Source: Parus major
Taxonomy: Eukaryota; Chordata; Aves; Passeriformes; Paridae
Assembly (NCBI RefSeq): GCF_001522545.3
Contig: NC_031770.1
Span: forward strand, 13,629,115-13,693,114
DNA length: 64,000 bases
Direction of reading: 5' to 3'
In this document: positions 12,667 to 25,441 of the stretch, in pieces
Layout of the letters: every line of letters starts with the position of its first letter
Position numbering within the stretch: position 1 is the stretch's first letter
The notes under the pieces: generated by a model
Seen by the model: only the letters and a program-made list of their open reading frames with translations
Told to the model about the DNA's origin: nothing
Databases searched by the model: none
Made by a program: the position numbers and the translations under genes

Positions 12667-15324
12667 GGAAATTTGTTTTAGTAATAGCAAAATATTCATT
12701 TTAATATTTCCTGAATAAAATGTTCTGACTTTTCATGTCAAGATTGCCCAGTGTCTATAGGGGATTTAGGTAATCTGAGAAAAAAGCATTTTACTTAATT
12801 TGAAACATTTTCTTCCTTACCTGAAAGAAAATGTGTTTCAAATAAGATCAAATAGTGAGGAGAAAAAAAATCCAAAATCTTTATCATCATAGTGCTTACT
12901 CATAATCATATCTATTTATCATGAAAAACAGTTTTCTTAATTTTTTGTTCCTTGGTAGGAAAATGTGTACATTTTACTAGTCAGAGAAAGTATATCAAAA
13001 CAAGGTAGAGGACATTTTAAAGCCACAATAACCACCACTTATTGTGCAAGAATTTCAGAATCACTTTTCTGACACTAACCTCATGCTCTCTGTGGTCAAA
13101 GGCAGTTTCCCAGTGATGATTCTTTTAAAACACACAGCACAACTAATCATTTTACCAGTGAGGATTTTCTCTTCATGGTTTCCACTGTAAATCAGACTGA
13201 TATAGAATTTTCTATCTAGAAAAGTGACCTATTACATATAGGGAAGTGGGTCTAGGGTTTCAAAGCTGCTCAGTCTGCTGAGAAAGCTCAGCATTCCTGG
13301 GACCCTGCAGCAGTTTGGAAGATACTGTCTGATGCAGGCAAACATCTAAAATGATGCCCTTCCAGTCATCCCCACATCTCTGCTTAGCCTTGGAAAATCA
13401 TGACTTTGTTGCAGCTGTCCTCACATTCCCCATGGGTCAGGACATGTCACGGATGTGTCTGACAGACCAAGATCTGACAGCATGAGCGTGTCACTCACAT
13501 TGCTTGCAGAAAAGAGCTTGTCCAGAGCATTACCAGACTATGGAACAGATGTATCTCTGTGGTTGGGAGGTATAAATCATGATGGAGCACACACACCAAA
13601 GAAGAACCCGTGTGAGAGACGATGGATGCTGGCAGAAGAGCAAACTGATATTATACTAAGTGCCAGTACCTCTGTAGTATGGCAATATGGCAATCACCAT
13701 CTCTAAGGGCTTTGGTATAACATAGAATAACTCTGTGCTGGGTTTTGATTTGGGGTATTTTTTTGGTTAGTTGGTTTGGGGTTATTTTGATGGTTTGATT
13801 TTGATTAAAGAGCTGAGATCACACATGTCTTTAGGGACTCCCTCTGGATCTGTGGGATAAAGGCTGTTCATGCAGAAAATCCAAGGGCTAGGGGAAGGGG
13901 ACATGTCATTTAAATGCTTCTCTTGGTCCCTGTATTCTAGAAAATGGAAAAAGTGTCTGTCTTCTTTTCATGGGATGCACCTGACTTTAAGATAAATGCT
14001 AGGAATCAGCTATTACCATGTATCCTATTTAGGGTAAATAGCATCAATTTGTCTTGGTTTTTTGTGTGTTCAGGATGACTATAAAATAAACAGGAGACAT
14101 TTGTGTCACTACATTTGTTTCTCCAGGAATGGATTAGCATTTCCCAAGTGATCCATGTACTTGCCTAACTTGCTTACTATTGGCTTAGAAATAGCTTCCA
14201 AATTCAAGCCCCTACAGCCACTTCTGAAGAGGATCAAAGATGTTTTTCAGGGGTGTGGTGGTAGGGAGACATCTCAAGCACTTTCACAAATGTGTCTTTG
14301 AAATTCTAATAAAAGGGACAGTCAACCTGTTATCACCACATCCCTGCAAAATGATAATTATCAAGGTGATGTAGGAATCTGACAAGTAAATGATCACTCA
14401 GTGTTTGCCTTGCATTGTGCCAAAGAGCAAATTTTCAAACCTCTCTGACCACTGCTGTTTGGACACAGGACTTTCAGACTGGTTCACAGGAAAATAATGG
14501 AAGCTTCTGACTGCTATTTATTTGTTCAGCAGCACATTGCCTCTACCTTTTTTTTCTCTCACTGGGTTCCTCCTTTGGATAAAAGAATCCACCTTGGTTC
14601 TCTCTTATGTGTGTTCCTTTACTATGGCCAGAGTTTTGACTCCTACAATCAGACCTGTCATCCCTCAATCCTGATTGCAAAAGCTTGCAGACCTGGAGGA
14701 ATCTCTCCTTATTTGTCCCCAAAGGCAAAATACAAACTGCCTTTATGCCCAGGAGGGAAGTCCAATGGAAATGTGAGCTCACAGCAATTAATCTTCTGTG
14801 AAACACAGACTGCCCCATGTCTCCTTGTTTGGATGATTTTCATGCTGTGGGAAACCAGCAGTGCCAGCAAAATATGGACATCTCATAAGACTTCACTTCC
14901 TTTGGAGATAACAGTGTTTGGAGAAATTGTGAGCTCAGGAGCTCTCCATCTGGGAATAGGTAGAAGATGAATGTGCAAGTAAACACTTCATGTATAAATT
15001 TATTCCATAGGTATAAAATCAGGCTTTAGAAGTGGAAGATGTGAGTCTAAAATATTTACTCTATGGAATTAGTAAGAAGACAATGGGAAAAATAACAGCT
15101 AAGTCAGTAGTTGCTTTGTGACTAAGTCTCACCCTCCCTGATTTGGAAAGCAAAACTCATCAGTGTTATTTAGGGCCTTTCATGTGTCCATGGAGTCACA
15201 TCTCCCTGGGGTTCTGTTTATGCTGAGGTCTCCATCTGGGAAGGTCTGCTGGTACCTGTTACAGTTAAACCTACTCTGGTTTTGTAGGAGATAATGGGGT
15301 ATAAATATGAATGAGTTAACATAC

Positions 15325-15425
15325 TTGGGGCTTTTGATTTGCAAAAAGTCTTTGATGAAGTTCCATGTGAAAATATTCAGGAAGCGTTTACCCAGACCTA
15401 GTGGTAAAGGTCGAGTTCTTTGATG
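15325..15425 (+). mobile_element. Small decayed LINE reverse-transcriptase fragment
   Basis: Positions 15330-15377 read AFDLQKVFDEVPCENI on the plus strand. This resembles the reverse-transcriptase motif DFQKAFDKVPH that recurs in CR1/L3-type non-LTR retrotransposons. The flanks are too diverged for me to set the ends, so the limits are approximate. No intact frame or 3' terminus is visible. It lies about 1.5 kb before a larger old LINE of opposite orientation, so the two are separate insertions. A chance match is possible, but the spacing of the motif residues makes it unlikely. Confidence 0.5.
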
Positions 15426-16799
15426 GATCAGACTCTATTTTAGGGAGAACAGGGTCACAGATTCCCACCTAGTAAAAATCAAAGGAGTAAATAAATTGAT
15501 TTTCAATGAAAGTATGATCATTTAAACCTTGTTATATATTGAATACCATTGATTTTTTTTTAATATAAAAGTTGGAAACCATACATACAGGCTGTAAGAA
15601 AGACAAATTCAAGATTTCTACAGAAGAAAAAGATTAGTGAATGAAGAATTAAAAAAAAAATATGCTTCCTTTGACAGCCAATGATAAAACAAAATGCAAA
15701 AATGAAAGTCATAAAAATCTAAAAAGCTATTTTGAAATAAAAGCATTTAATAATTGCAAGCTTTTGCATTTTTGAAATTCAGAAATTATTGGTTTTGTGC
15801 AATTTATTTGCATTTTTTCTAGAATGAGAGATTTTTCAAAATCTTCATTGGCTTAAACAACATTTTAACTAAACAAAGCATTTTTCATTCTTATCCCAGA
15901 GTTAAAAAACTAACTGACTCTGTTGGGTGTGCACTTTAGCAGTAAAAGTAAAGTTGGTCTATGAAAGATGATGCATGTGGGTGAGATAATCTGAATTTTC
16001 ATAGAAAATATTTTTAATTGATTGCACTGGTTCAAGACAAAGATTTAATGCTCTACACAGCTCATGGATTATTTTCATTATCAGTCAAAAAACAAGTTCT
16101 GAGAATGTTTAGTATGCTAAAGAAAATATTAATGGAACTACATTTAAATCAATGGCCCACTTTCCCTGTAAAGCATTAGTGGTTTGGATGGCTTTTTTCC
16201 CATTCCAATTTTTTTTTTCCCCCTGTGTATTTAAAAGTAAGGTTAGTGATAGAAGAGCTCAAGAAATCAGAAATTAAAATGTACTGGGTCAAGCCTGCTT
16301 CTTTGCATAAATTGTTTCTCTTAGAGGGTAACTTAGAAGAAACATTCTGCTCTTGAGAAATTTTCTTTTGCTTTCAGTCCAAGCCCTTTCCAGTCCATCC
16401 CACTTTGTTCTCAAATGTCTTTTTCAGAATAGTTGTCTCATTTCTCTGTTCATAATAACCTTTCTTTGATGCTTTTTTTTTGTTTTGAATTTGTTTTTCA
16501 ACTGCATATATGTTTGAAAATGGACAGTAGTGAGAACACAAGGACCTCAAGGATATATGAAAACAGTAATGAAGATACTAATTCTGCATTTTCAGACCTT
16601 AATTTTCTTTTTCATACCTCAGAATTGGAAAGCCCAATGTCACTCTGCAGCTGACTACCTGCTGAATGTCTTTCCTCATGAATTGTCTCTCAGAGTGTAC
16701 CAATTTAGGGCAAGAAGTGGTGTGACTTGTCCTATATCCTAAGTGTGTGACCTGCACTTTGTAGTACTTCACTTAGAAGCTTTGGTGTCACTTCTGTTA

Positions 16800-18860
16800 A
16801 TTCTGAAGGGCTCCATTCCTCTTGACTGACATCTGCAGCCTCTTCAGCATTACCACCATGTCTGCTTTCATGTCATCTGCAGATTTCATTGTGTGGATAG
16901 CACTTTATAGTGACATCAGTGAAGAAAATACAAAGGATGATTTATTGCAGAACTCAGCTTGGGTGCTGGGGAGTTCCACCAAGGTAGTTTTCCTGGGGGA
17001 AATCCATTGTTTTTCCTTGCAGTCATAACTGCAGTGGCTTCTGTGAGAGCTCCTACAGCACAGCCCAATGCAGTTTGGGAACTCACCATGACGTTCCTCT
17101 TGTTAATTTCATGTAGAACTCAGCATTGAGTTTATCACATTTCTGTGACTAAAACACACGTAGGTCTTCCACTCATTCAACTAGATGGCATCAGTTCCCC
17201 AAAATACGTGGAGAGCTTTGGTACATCTGACCCACCTACTATTCCTTGAGGGTTTTTATTTTTCAAATATAGTTAATAATAGCGGGGAACATAAGGGCTG
17301 GAATATGGTACAGTTGACACATTGGCGGTCTGAATGCGACAAAACAAGGACTGTTTATCATCTGTTTGAGTGATTCACCAAGAAGATAAAGAAGACACTG
17401 AATGAAGTGGGAGTTGCAGAGAGGAGACAACTCCAGTGCTGGAAGGAGATGCATCCTGGGAAGATGGGAGCCTTGAGCTGATACAAGATGAGAAGCCCTT
17501 GAATTGAGAATCTGTCAATAGCTGCAGCAGCAGGATGTCAGTCTCTACATGGGATAGAGGAAGGAGGAGAGAAAAAACCCTTGTTCAGTGCTATCTTTTG
17601 GGTTTTTTTGTTGTTTTGGTTTTTTTCATTCAGCTTTTTACTCTACAGTTTTTACACTCCTGTATTTTTTCCACAGTTAATCCATGATTTGCTACATGAC
17701 ATCATATGAAACGCTTTACTGAAATCCAGATAAATTAGATATACTTCATTTCCTTTGTCTAGAAAATTAGTTAGCTTGTCAAATACAGCTGTTAAACTAG
17801 CCTAACATGATTTGGCAAAGTTTTGCATTTTATCTCATTTTCCAATTGTGTTCCTGTCTTTAATTATTTCTTTTAAAATTTGTTCTAAAGCATCATGTAT
17901 GGCTAAGGTCAGACTAAATACTTCAGCTGGGTAGTTTTTGAATTCTTTTCATGTGAAGCTATGACATTTTCTGTTCTCTACTACAAGAAATAACTTGTCT
18001 CATTGGCTAGCTGCATTTAAAACTTCCTGACTTCTTATTTTTAAGTTCTGGGATAAAGATCATCTTTCTCACTTTTTGGCTACACAAGTTCAGTAAAAAT
18101 ATTTATATTGTTTTTTTCTGAGCTGTAGAGATCTACATTAGACACATTCCTGTTAGTCAATTCATTCTGCTCCCCTGGATCACCATCAGCCTTCCTATAA
18201 AGTAATTCTCCTTGACTCTATGATCTCTTTAGTTTATAGCACTTTAGAATCTCTGGCTTTTGAATTTACTTTACTTTCTTTGGGAGTTTTTTTTGGGATT
18301 AAGTTCTGGCAATTTTTCTTGAGTATTTATTTATTTTTCTAGTTCTGAAAGGCACTGCTTTCTTTACTGACCAAGTCTGGGATTTTAACTTCCTGTAACA
18401 TAGCCTGTGATAGTGTGGTTGCTTAGTCTAGCAGGTCTCCCTGGTATATTTTAACCTTGCAGGTACAAACTAAAAAAAAAATTTATATATATACATATAT
18501 ATATATATATATAAATTATTTTAATACTTTATAGAATTTCCAAGTGTCATTCCTGGCTGAATTCAACGTTTATACTGATTGCATAATCTGACTTCCTTCA
18601 CCTTATCAAATTTTGTTCTTTTTAAATCAAGAATCTGATTTACAGGCTTATTTTTAGTTGCCCTCATATTAATTTAAGTCAACTCCTGATCACTCAATCA
18701 AAAAATGTTTCCTACAATTAACTTTTCTATAATGTCTCCAATATTTAGCCAAAATGAAGATAAAATTGTGTTATTTTTTATTGGACAAAATCCTCAGTGA
18801 GCATTTCCAGTTGTAGGAAACTGATATCTACTTATTCATGTTACTATAACCAGTCATAAT
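16800..18860 (-). mobile_element. Old, heavily decayed CR1/L3-like LINE, antisense to NRXN1
   Basis: On the minus strand 17735-17691 reads IYLDFSKAFHMMSCS, a decayed form of the LINE reverse-transcriptase motif LDFSKAFDTVSHS. The plus-strand text around it (for example GCTTTACTGAAATCCAGATA at about 17713) follows the familiar antisense CR1-type repeat of amniote genomes. Further similarity, from memory of that repeat, runs from about 16.8 kb (the region encoding FADD...KL) past 18.6 kb toward the endonuclease part (CTGATCACTCAATC). No open frame survives. A stretch at about 17170-17640 does not resemble the element and may be an insertion into it. A TA microsatellite sits inside it at 18.48 kb. 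Ends are approximate, and the exact family needs a repeat library. Confidence 0.55.
18480..18517. repeat. (TA)n microsatellite forming an inverted repeat
   Basis: A TA dinucleotide run with one CA interruption, flanked by AATTTA and TAAATT, so the whole tract is close to self-complementary. It lies within the old LINE and probably arose after insertion. Confidence 0.85.
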
Positions 18861-21800
18861 ATGAATAAAAGAAGGCATTATACCACAGCATAAAGTAATG
18901 GCATGGAGAACTAAAAATAAGACAAGAAGTTACTTAAAACTCAGTTCAGTTAGTTCTACATAGTAAAGATGGAAGAAACTATTCTGGAAGAAACAGGAAT
19001 CAAAATACATGAAAAATTCATCTAAGTTACTGAGACACAAACCAGCAGTTAAGTGATGGATGTAACTAGGCCAGTGTGCTACCTTACCTTTGTAATTGCA
19101 CAACTGATTTCTTGCATGTTTTTCTCATTTCACACAGCTCTGACTGCTCTTTGGTTATGATTAAATGTATTTGTCAGCATGCACCCTGGTCTCGCCTTCT
19201 GTATAATTTTATTGTCAATGTGAAAGATTGATGTTAACAAAAATAGAAGTTTATTTTCCCATTCTCTTTGGGTGAGCCTCTGTTGCAGCTTACCCAAAGT
19301 CAAGGAATTTTTATTTTTTAAGAAAGCATTTCTGCCCTTTGAGAGATTATGAAATTCTATCCTGCTGCTGCCTTTAAATAAAGAACCTAGGTGATACCCA
19401 AACAAAGCACTGCAGTAAGTCTCTTTAAAAAGTGGTTTCAGTAAAATTTCCCAAATCAGCTTTTTAATTTGACAGCTTATCAGGTCTTTCTGTCAGATAA
19501 TGCAGTATAATAATGCTTCTATGAGTCTGCAGACAGATTTTTTTTCCCCCTTTATTTTTCATCTTGGATATCCCGGTGAAATACAAAGGCTCATCCCTTC
19601 TTAGGCTTGTTAGATCCTGTAATTAAATTCAGATCTTGATAAAATGTGTGGCACAGTTGTCATTACTTGATCACAGAAGGTATAACACCTTTCAGTTAAA
19701 TACAGCAAGGTGGCACAATGGAAGGAGAAAGAAAATGTCAAATGAGCAGTGATTCAGAAAAATGTTTTTAAAATGCTGAAAGAAACAGAGATGTGCTCTT
19801 TTTGTGTCTTTTGGCAGAGGATGGGCCAATACCTGCTTACCATAATTAGGCACAGGGTGATGTGGAAATGGAATTTCTGGAGACAACAAGCTCCAGGAAT
19901 TCAAGTTAAAGGAATAAAACCAGAATGAAAACAGACCCAAGAATGAGACAGGGGATATCTGTCACAGCTGGTCCTTTTCACCCCTTCAGGAAAGCCCTTA
20001 TCTATTAACAATTCCCAGAAGTCAGATTACAAAAGATAAAATATGGCCAATACTTAGATGTTCTTTTATGAACTTGTATTTGTCTTGACATAAGTTTTCC
20101 ATGTAACCTGTAGCATCATGCTTACCCAATCTAGTAGGGCAAGTTAGAAATGGAGGATTAACATCTTGTCAGTTAAGAAGAGAACAATTTACTCAAACTC
20201 TTCCCCAAGGAATTTTAGCTGCATGGTTTCTGTAACAATATAATGCTGGTATCTCTGATGGCATCAATGATTTAAAAGAAATTTGTCATTCTTCTTTTCC
20301 TTCCCAGGGAGAGGACCGTGTTGTCAGTGCAGAGATTTGAACAGATTCTTTTGTTTCTCCTTCCTTCCAGCCCCCAGTGGGTTTGCAGCTATCTCATTAC
20401 ACAGGACTTCATATAACGTGGCACTCGCTGAGCCAAAACAACCAATTCACTCACCCCAGTGAAATCATTTCTGTGTAACACTTGGGTTGCTATGTTTGTG
20501 ATTGTGCCCCTTTCCTGAGATGCCTCACTAGATGGGCACACACATGGGTCTGCTCCAAGGCTCCCACTGAAGCTCCCAGTGGCTGGTTGAGCATGCCAAT
20601 ACAATACAATGCTGCGTGCTCCTTCTGCAGTGCACTCTATTCCCATTATCTGCTGGGGCAAGCCTGGAGTCAGTCTGCAGTGGGAGCCTTTCTCAGGACA
20701 GAACAAATCAATGTGGTGTTGAGCCTTCCAACCAGACAATCTATCATATGGAAAACAAAATTAATTTCTCTGCAGTGCTATTGTGTTTTAGGTGCTCTCA
20801 GAAGATGAGGTATTTTTTTATTTGGGGCACATTCGTGCATGTGTCCCCAATACATTTTACTGGTGGCATGAGGTGTGACAGCAGTACAGTACTTTATGTC
20901 TGCAGGATAAGAACTTCCATTAAACTAACTAATTCAGGAATAGTCACTATAATTCATACTGCAGCAGGGAAAACAGCAACTTGCTCTGTCCTAGATATAT
21001 TTTCCAGAGAGCGAACTGCATTAAGCAGGTATCCAGAAGGACACAAATCATTGCTGTCTGGAACATATGAGCATGAACATTCTTTAGACTCTCTTTCTCC
21101 CATTTGGGCCCTGTGAACATGGAAGAGAAGCTCTACACCCATCTCTTCATCCTGTGGTGTGATGAGATTTCTTAAGTCTTAAGCACTGTTGGTTAAAAAA
21201 CAAACAAAAGACACCTTGCAACTGCAGCATCCACGCTGGCAAAATCATTTTTTTCTTTAATACTTTGGATTTGATATTATCGGCACCATAGTTGTAACAA
21301 ATTCTACTGTTGTATTATATCATGCATACACAACTAAATTCAGAGTGTTCCAGGAGAGTTCAAAGAGCTACCTTGACCCTAGCAAGGTATAGCTAAGCCT
21401 ACCTAAGATAGTTTTATTTTTTTTTTCAGTCCATCCTACCTGTCAAAAAAAAAGACCTTGTATGATTTATATAACCTAGAACTCTGAGCTTCAAAAGGGT
21501 CAGATTGTGTAGTATGTAGCATTTCAAATAAATTTGAAGCAGAAATTCAGTGTATCAGAAGCATTAAATGTTGTAAAGAACATCCTAATTTCAGCCCCTT
21601 ACATGCAGAAATTAACTGAATTAAAGGCAGTGAAATTATGCTTTTACAAATTGGTTTAATTGAGATGTGAATGGTTTATTTTCCTCAGTGAACTATTTCT
21701 AAGGAAGTAAATGGTTTTTCTGGTGCAGCATCGGGTTTAGTAGACATTAAAAAATGAATGAAACAGTCATCAAGGTTAAATATATATAAAGACAATCTTG

Positions 21801-24800
21801 ATTTTCCTGTTTTACAGATCTGATGGGCATTAATAAAGGAGAGGTTTAAATTCTTTAAATTACAGTTTTCACAATAGGGAGAGAATAATAAATATGCCCT
21901 TTGCAAAAGAACAAATGGTGCTAAAAATATAACTGGCTGGGTACAGGGCTAAATCTTGAAAACACACTCTCATTTTCTGGGCACTGCAATTGCTTCATAG
22001 CAATTTTCAGCCAAAGGATTCTTTTGCATCTCACTTTAGGGTCCCGGTCCTGGAGCTTCTCTCATGTAAATTCGAGTGAGTTTTTTTGTCTGAGCTGAAC
22101 TACATAACTCAGTTATGGGTGCACTGTCAGTCCCAGAAAGCTGTGGTAGGATCTGGTATTCATAAAGGATTTGGGAAGTGAGGTTTCAGACTGTTTCAGC
22201 ATTCCTCCTCCACTTTTATTTTAAGTTCTCTGGTGCTCATGGGTATCCTGTGTGTAAAAATCCTCCTTTAAGAGCCAAATTGCAATCAGAGAAGAGCAAC
22301 ACTGCAGAGGGCAGTGCGGCAGTGACACTGGAGAGCCTGCACATCACAGCCACGTGTCTCGTTTTCAATCCCAGAGTTGGTGGATATTCCTCATCCAAGT
22401 GGTGAGCAGTGAATATAGTTAATTTTTCATTAGTCAGCCTGAGGTAATAAGCTCAGCATTGCATACATCTGATGGTTCTCAGTGAGGAGCACTCACTGGC
22501 TGGAACACCCCCAACCACTGGGGTTCTCTAGTGGCCCTAAAAAGCTTATGGCAATGTAGACAGTGTCCTGGAGAAACAGAATTCCAAGGAGACACTTGTG
22601 GGGGTCTCATCCTCCAGGTTCCTCTGTATGAAGCGTCACTCAAGGCTATGGAAAAGGAGTTTATGGAAATGGCTTTGTGGGCACAAAAGGCTAAAGCATT
22701 AAGAATTGGGGAGGATTTTACCACCTTTGGCAGCACCTTGAAACAAGGTCTGGAACAGGTATCAAAGTCTGTATGTAGGGTCTGTGGTTCTATGGAAGAA
22801 AACAAATTGGTGTGTGTGTAATGAGATCCCCAGAGAGGCACAATCTTAAGTGATTTATACTGTCAAAAAGAAAACTATGCAGTGTCTTGATTACAGTCTA
22901 AATGCTTTCAGGAATAAAAAACAGTAGATGCTTACAGTGCTCTTTAGGTGTTCCTAGAAAGCTGTAAGCAGAGCTAAGAAATTCATGGAAGGAATTAATT
23001 TCAGCAGTGAGCCTTGTGGTTTTTACTTCTGAGAGATTTACCTCATGGTGTGTCATCACATCAGGAGAAGGTGGTTTCCTGGAAGTCCTGATTGTGCTGC
23101 TAATAGGTTATAAATTAACCAAAGAATAATTTCATGGCTGAATACCTGGTTTAGTGGGTCAATACTCCTTTGATGTGCAGTTGACATTAGTCCCATGTCT
23201 TAGGAGTGTATTATCAACATAAGAATAAAGCTACTGTGTTCTTAATGCAGATATAGCAATAACTTTCCAGGAATTAAAGTCAGAATAGGGGGAAAAAATT
23301 AAATGTTTCCAGGTATCATTTCTACATCCAGAAACATTGCTGTGCTAATCAACAGCTATGTGATGCCTTAAATATGTCAGTCCTATTGCATCAAACTGAG
23401 AATGTGCTTGCAAAAGAGCAGAAAGAGAATACTGGAAATGTGACCTAAATCCTAATATCTCATTTATCTTTCTCAGTTTTGTATATTTATACATCCATAA
23501 ATCCTGATAAATTCCTGTAAGGAATGATTCTTAGTTAACTGCTTGCTTATCCATTCTATCTGATAGCTCACAGTTTGTTGCATGTAATTTTTGCAGTAGC
23601 TGACTTTAGTTAAAGAGCATTCCATGGAGTAAGCCTGCATGTAGCTTTTCCAGCTGAGCTGGAGAGATGAGCCATGCTGCAGGAGTGTGTCAAAAATAAT
23701 CTGCTGCCTGTACACTTCCCTTATCTGTTGTAGCTCTCTGGATGTGAGCACCACGGGTGTTCTGTGCAGAAAACAAAATGGGATGTAACTCCAATCCTTG
23801 ACAGAATCCTGTTGCAGCCTGGTACTTTATTGGTGGTAACAATCCACCCTGGCAGTTAGACATATTTTAGTGTTAATTGAATGTACTTCAGCCTAAGCAG
23901 TGAAACTTTGTTTATAAGTTTTAGTGTTCTGCTTTAGGAGTGGCAAATCTGTGAACATATGAATAAAAGCAAGGACAGGAGGCAGCTCCCTTTTCCCATC
24001 CAATCTATTGAGTCCATGCCAGTACTTTCATGGGTGATGATGGACAGTAGATTGATGGACTGATGTAGTCCTTCCTGCTCAGAGGCCTGAATTTTGTCTT
24101 GAAATATGCTAATTAAACTGGAATGTATTAATATTTTATTAGCAAGTCATCTGCCCATTTTAGCTGTTACTGTATTATCTGCTTTGAATTAGATGCTTAT
24201 TTAATGCTTCAACTTGCTCAGTACTATCATTTAGAAATAAAAATAATTTAAATAGCATATTACATTATATTTAATAATGCATTAGTGCTTCATGTTGGAG
24301 AAGCTACAAGAGTTCATAAAGCTGGAATGATGATAATAGCCTTATTTAATTTCAACATGGTGGGTTTCAGTATGTTTTTAAAAGGTCAAGTGGTTCCCTG
24401 AGAAAAAGTAGATGTGTAAATTGTGCTAGCAGAGCTATTTTCTTTCTAAAGTTGATCTTTTTCCCATTTAACATTTCATAAGTGTTTCAAAGTAGATGTC
24501 AGGTCTACACTGTGGGTATTGCATCAGCCAATGAATTTTGTAAAACAAAATGAAAAATTAAACATATTGACAGTTGAATAGTGATTATCTATTTCCTTGA
24601 AAATTCATATATGCTTAAATAGTTCAATATTGATTGTTTTTTCATTCTGGTGCTTCAGCTCAGATTTGCTCTGAAAATCAAGCCAATAAATGAAGACCTA
24701 CATGAAAGTTAGTGCCAGCTTTGTACTGCCCATCCAAAATTTGGCCTCATTAGCTTTTAAAACAGAGCAGTTTCTCATATGTGTGTCCTGGGCAAGAGCT

Positions 24801-25381
24801 TAAAGCATAGGGTTGTCTTGGTTCAGCTGGTGCAGGATCCATGTGCGTTAGGACTGGCTTTGGAGTCACTGGCTCTCTCTTCTGGAGGCCCAAGGCTACC
24901 TTGACACCATCTGTCATCTGAAAACATCCCAGGAGAGATCTGCTCACAAACATCTTCAGGCTGTGATTTAGGAAGAATCCAGAGAATTGCCTCCGTGCTC
25001 AATGCCCCGTGAGTCTTTATGGACTTTTGAAGAATAGGGGGTACTGAAATGGACTTTCCACAGATGTGGTTTGTGCCAACACTGACAGCCCTTCTCCTGC
25101 CTATTCCCCACACAGGGTCTTTGCTCAGCAGCAGGTCTTTGTCCCATTTTTAAACAGAGAAAATGAGAAGTCATGAAGCAGAGATATCAGGAGAGTGATA
25201 AATCTGTTATGGTAACCAAACTTTCCCTTCCTTGATAACTTCCTAAACCATACAAGAAGGAAAATATAGAAGAGTTTTGAAGATAGAAATTCAGAGTATC
25301 TGAGCACCAAACTTCTCAATTCAATTCAAAATTGACATCTCAAAACAAAATCAAATGTTTCACAACAATTCTAGGCCGCAC

Positions 25382-25441
25382 AACAAAAAAAACAAAACAA
25401 AACAAAAAACCCGAAAAAAACCCTAAAAACAAACAAAACAT
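25382..25441. repeat. A-rich (CAAAA)n-like tract
   Basis: About 60 bases of A runs broken by single C or short CCC groups. It is low-complexity intronic sequence; no parent retroelement is recognisable upstream. Confidence 0.8.

Noticed and set aside
14497..14970. 157-codon plus-strand open frame
   Set aside because: No recognisable domain, no supportive splice or promoter context, and an open antisense frame of similar length; it is consistent with chance in a long intron.
22479..22841. Open frames on both strands (120 and 96 codons)
   Set aside because: Mirror-image open frames without domains or conserved motifs; probably a patch poor in stop codons.
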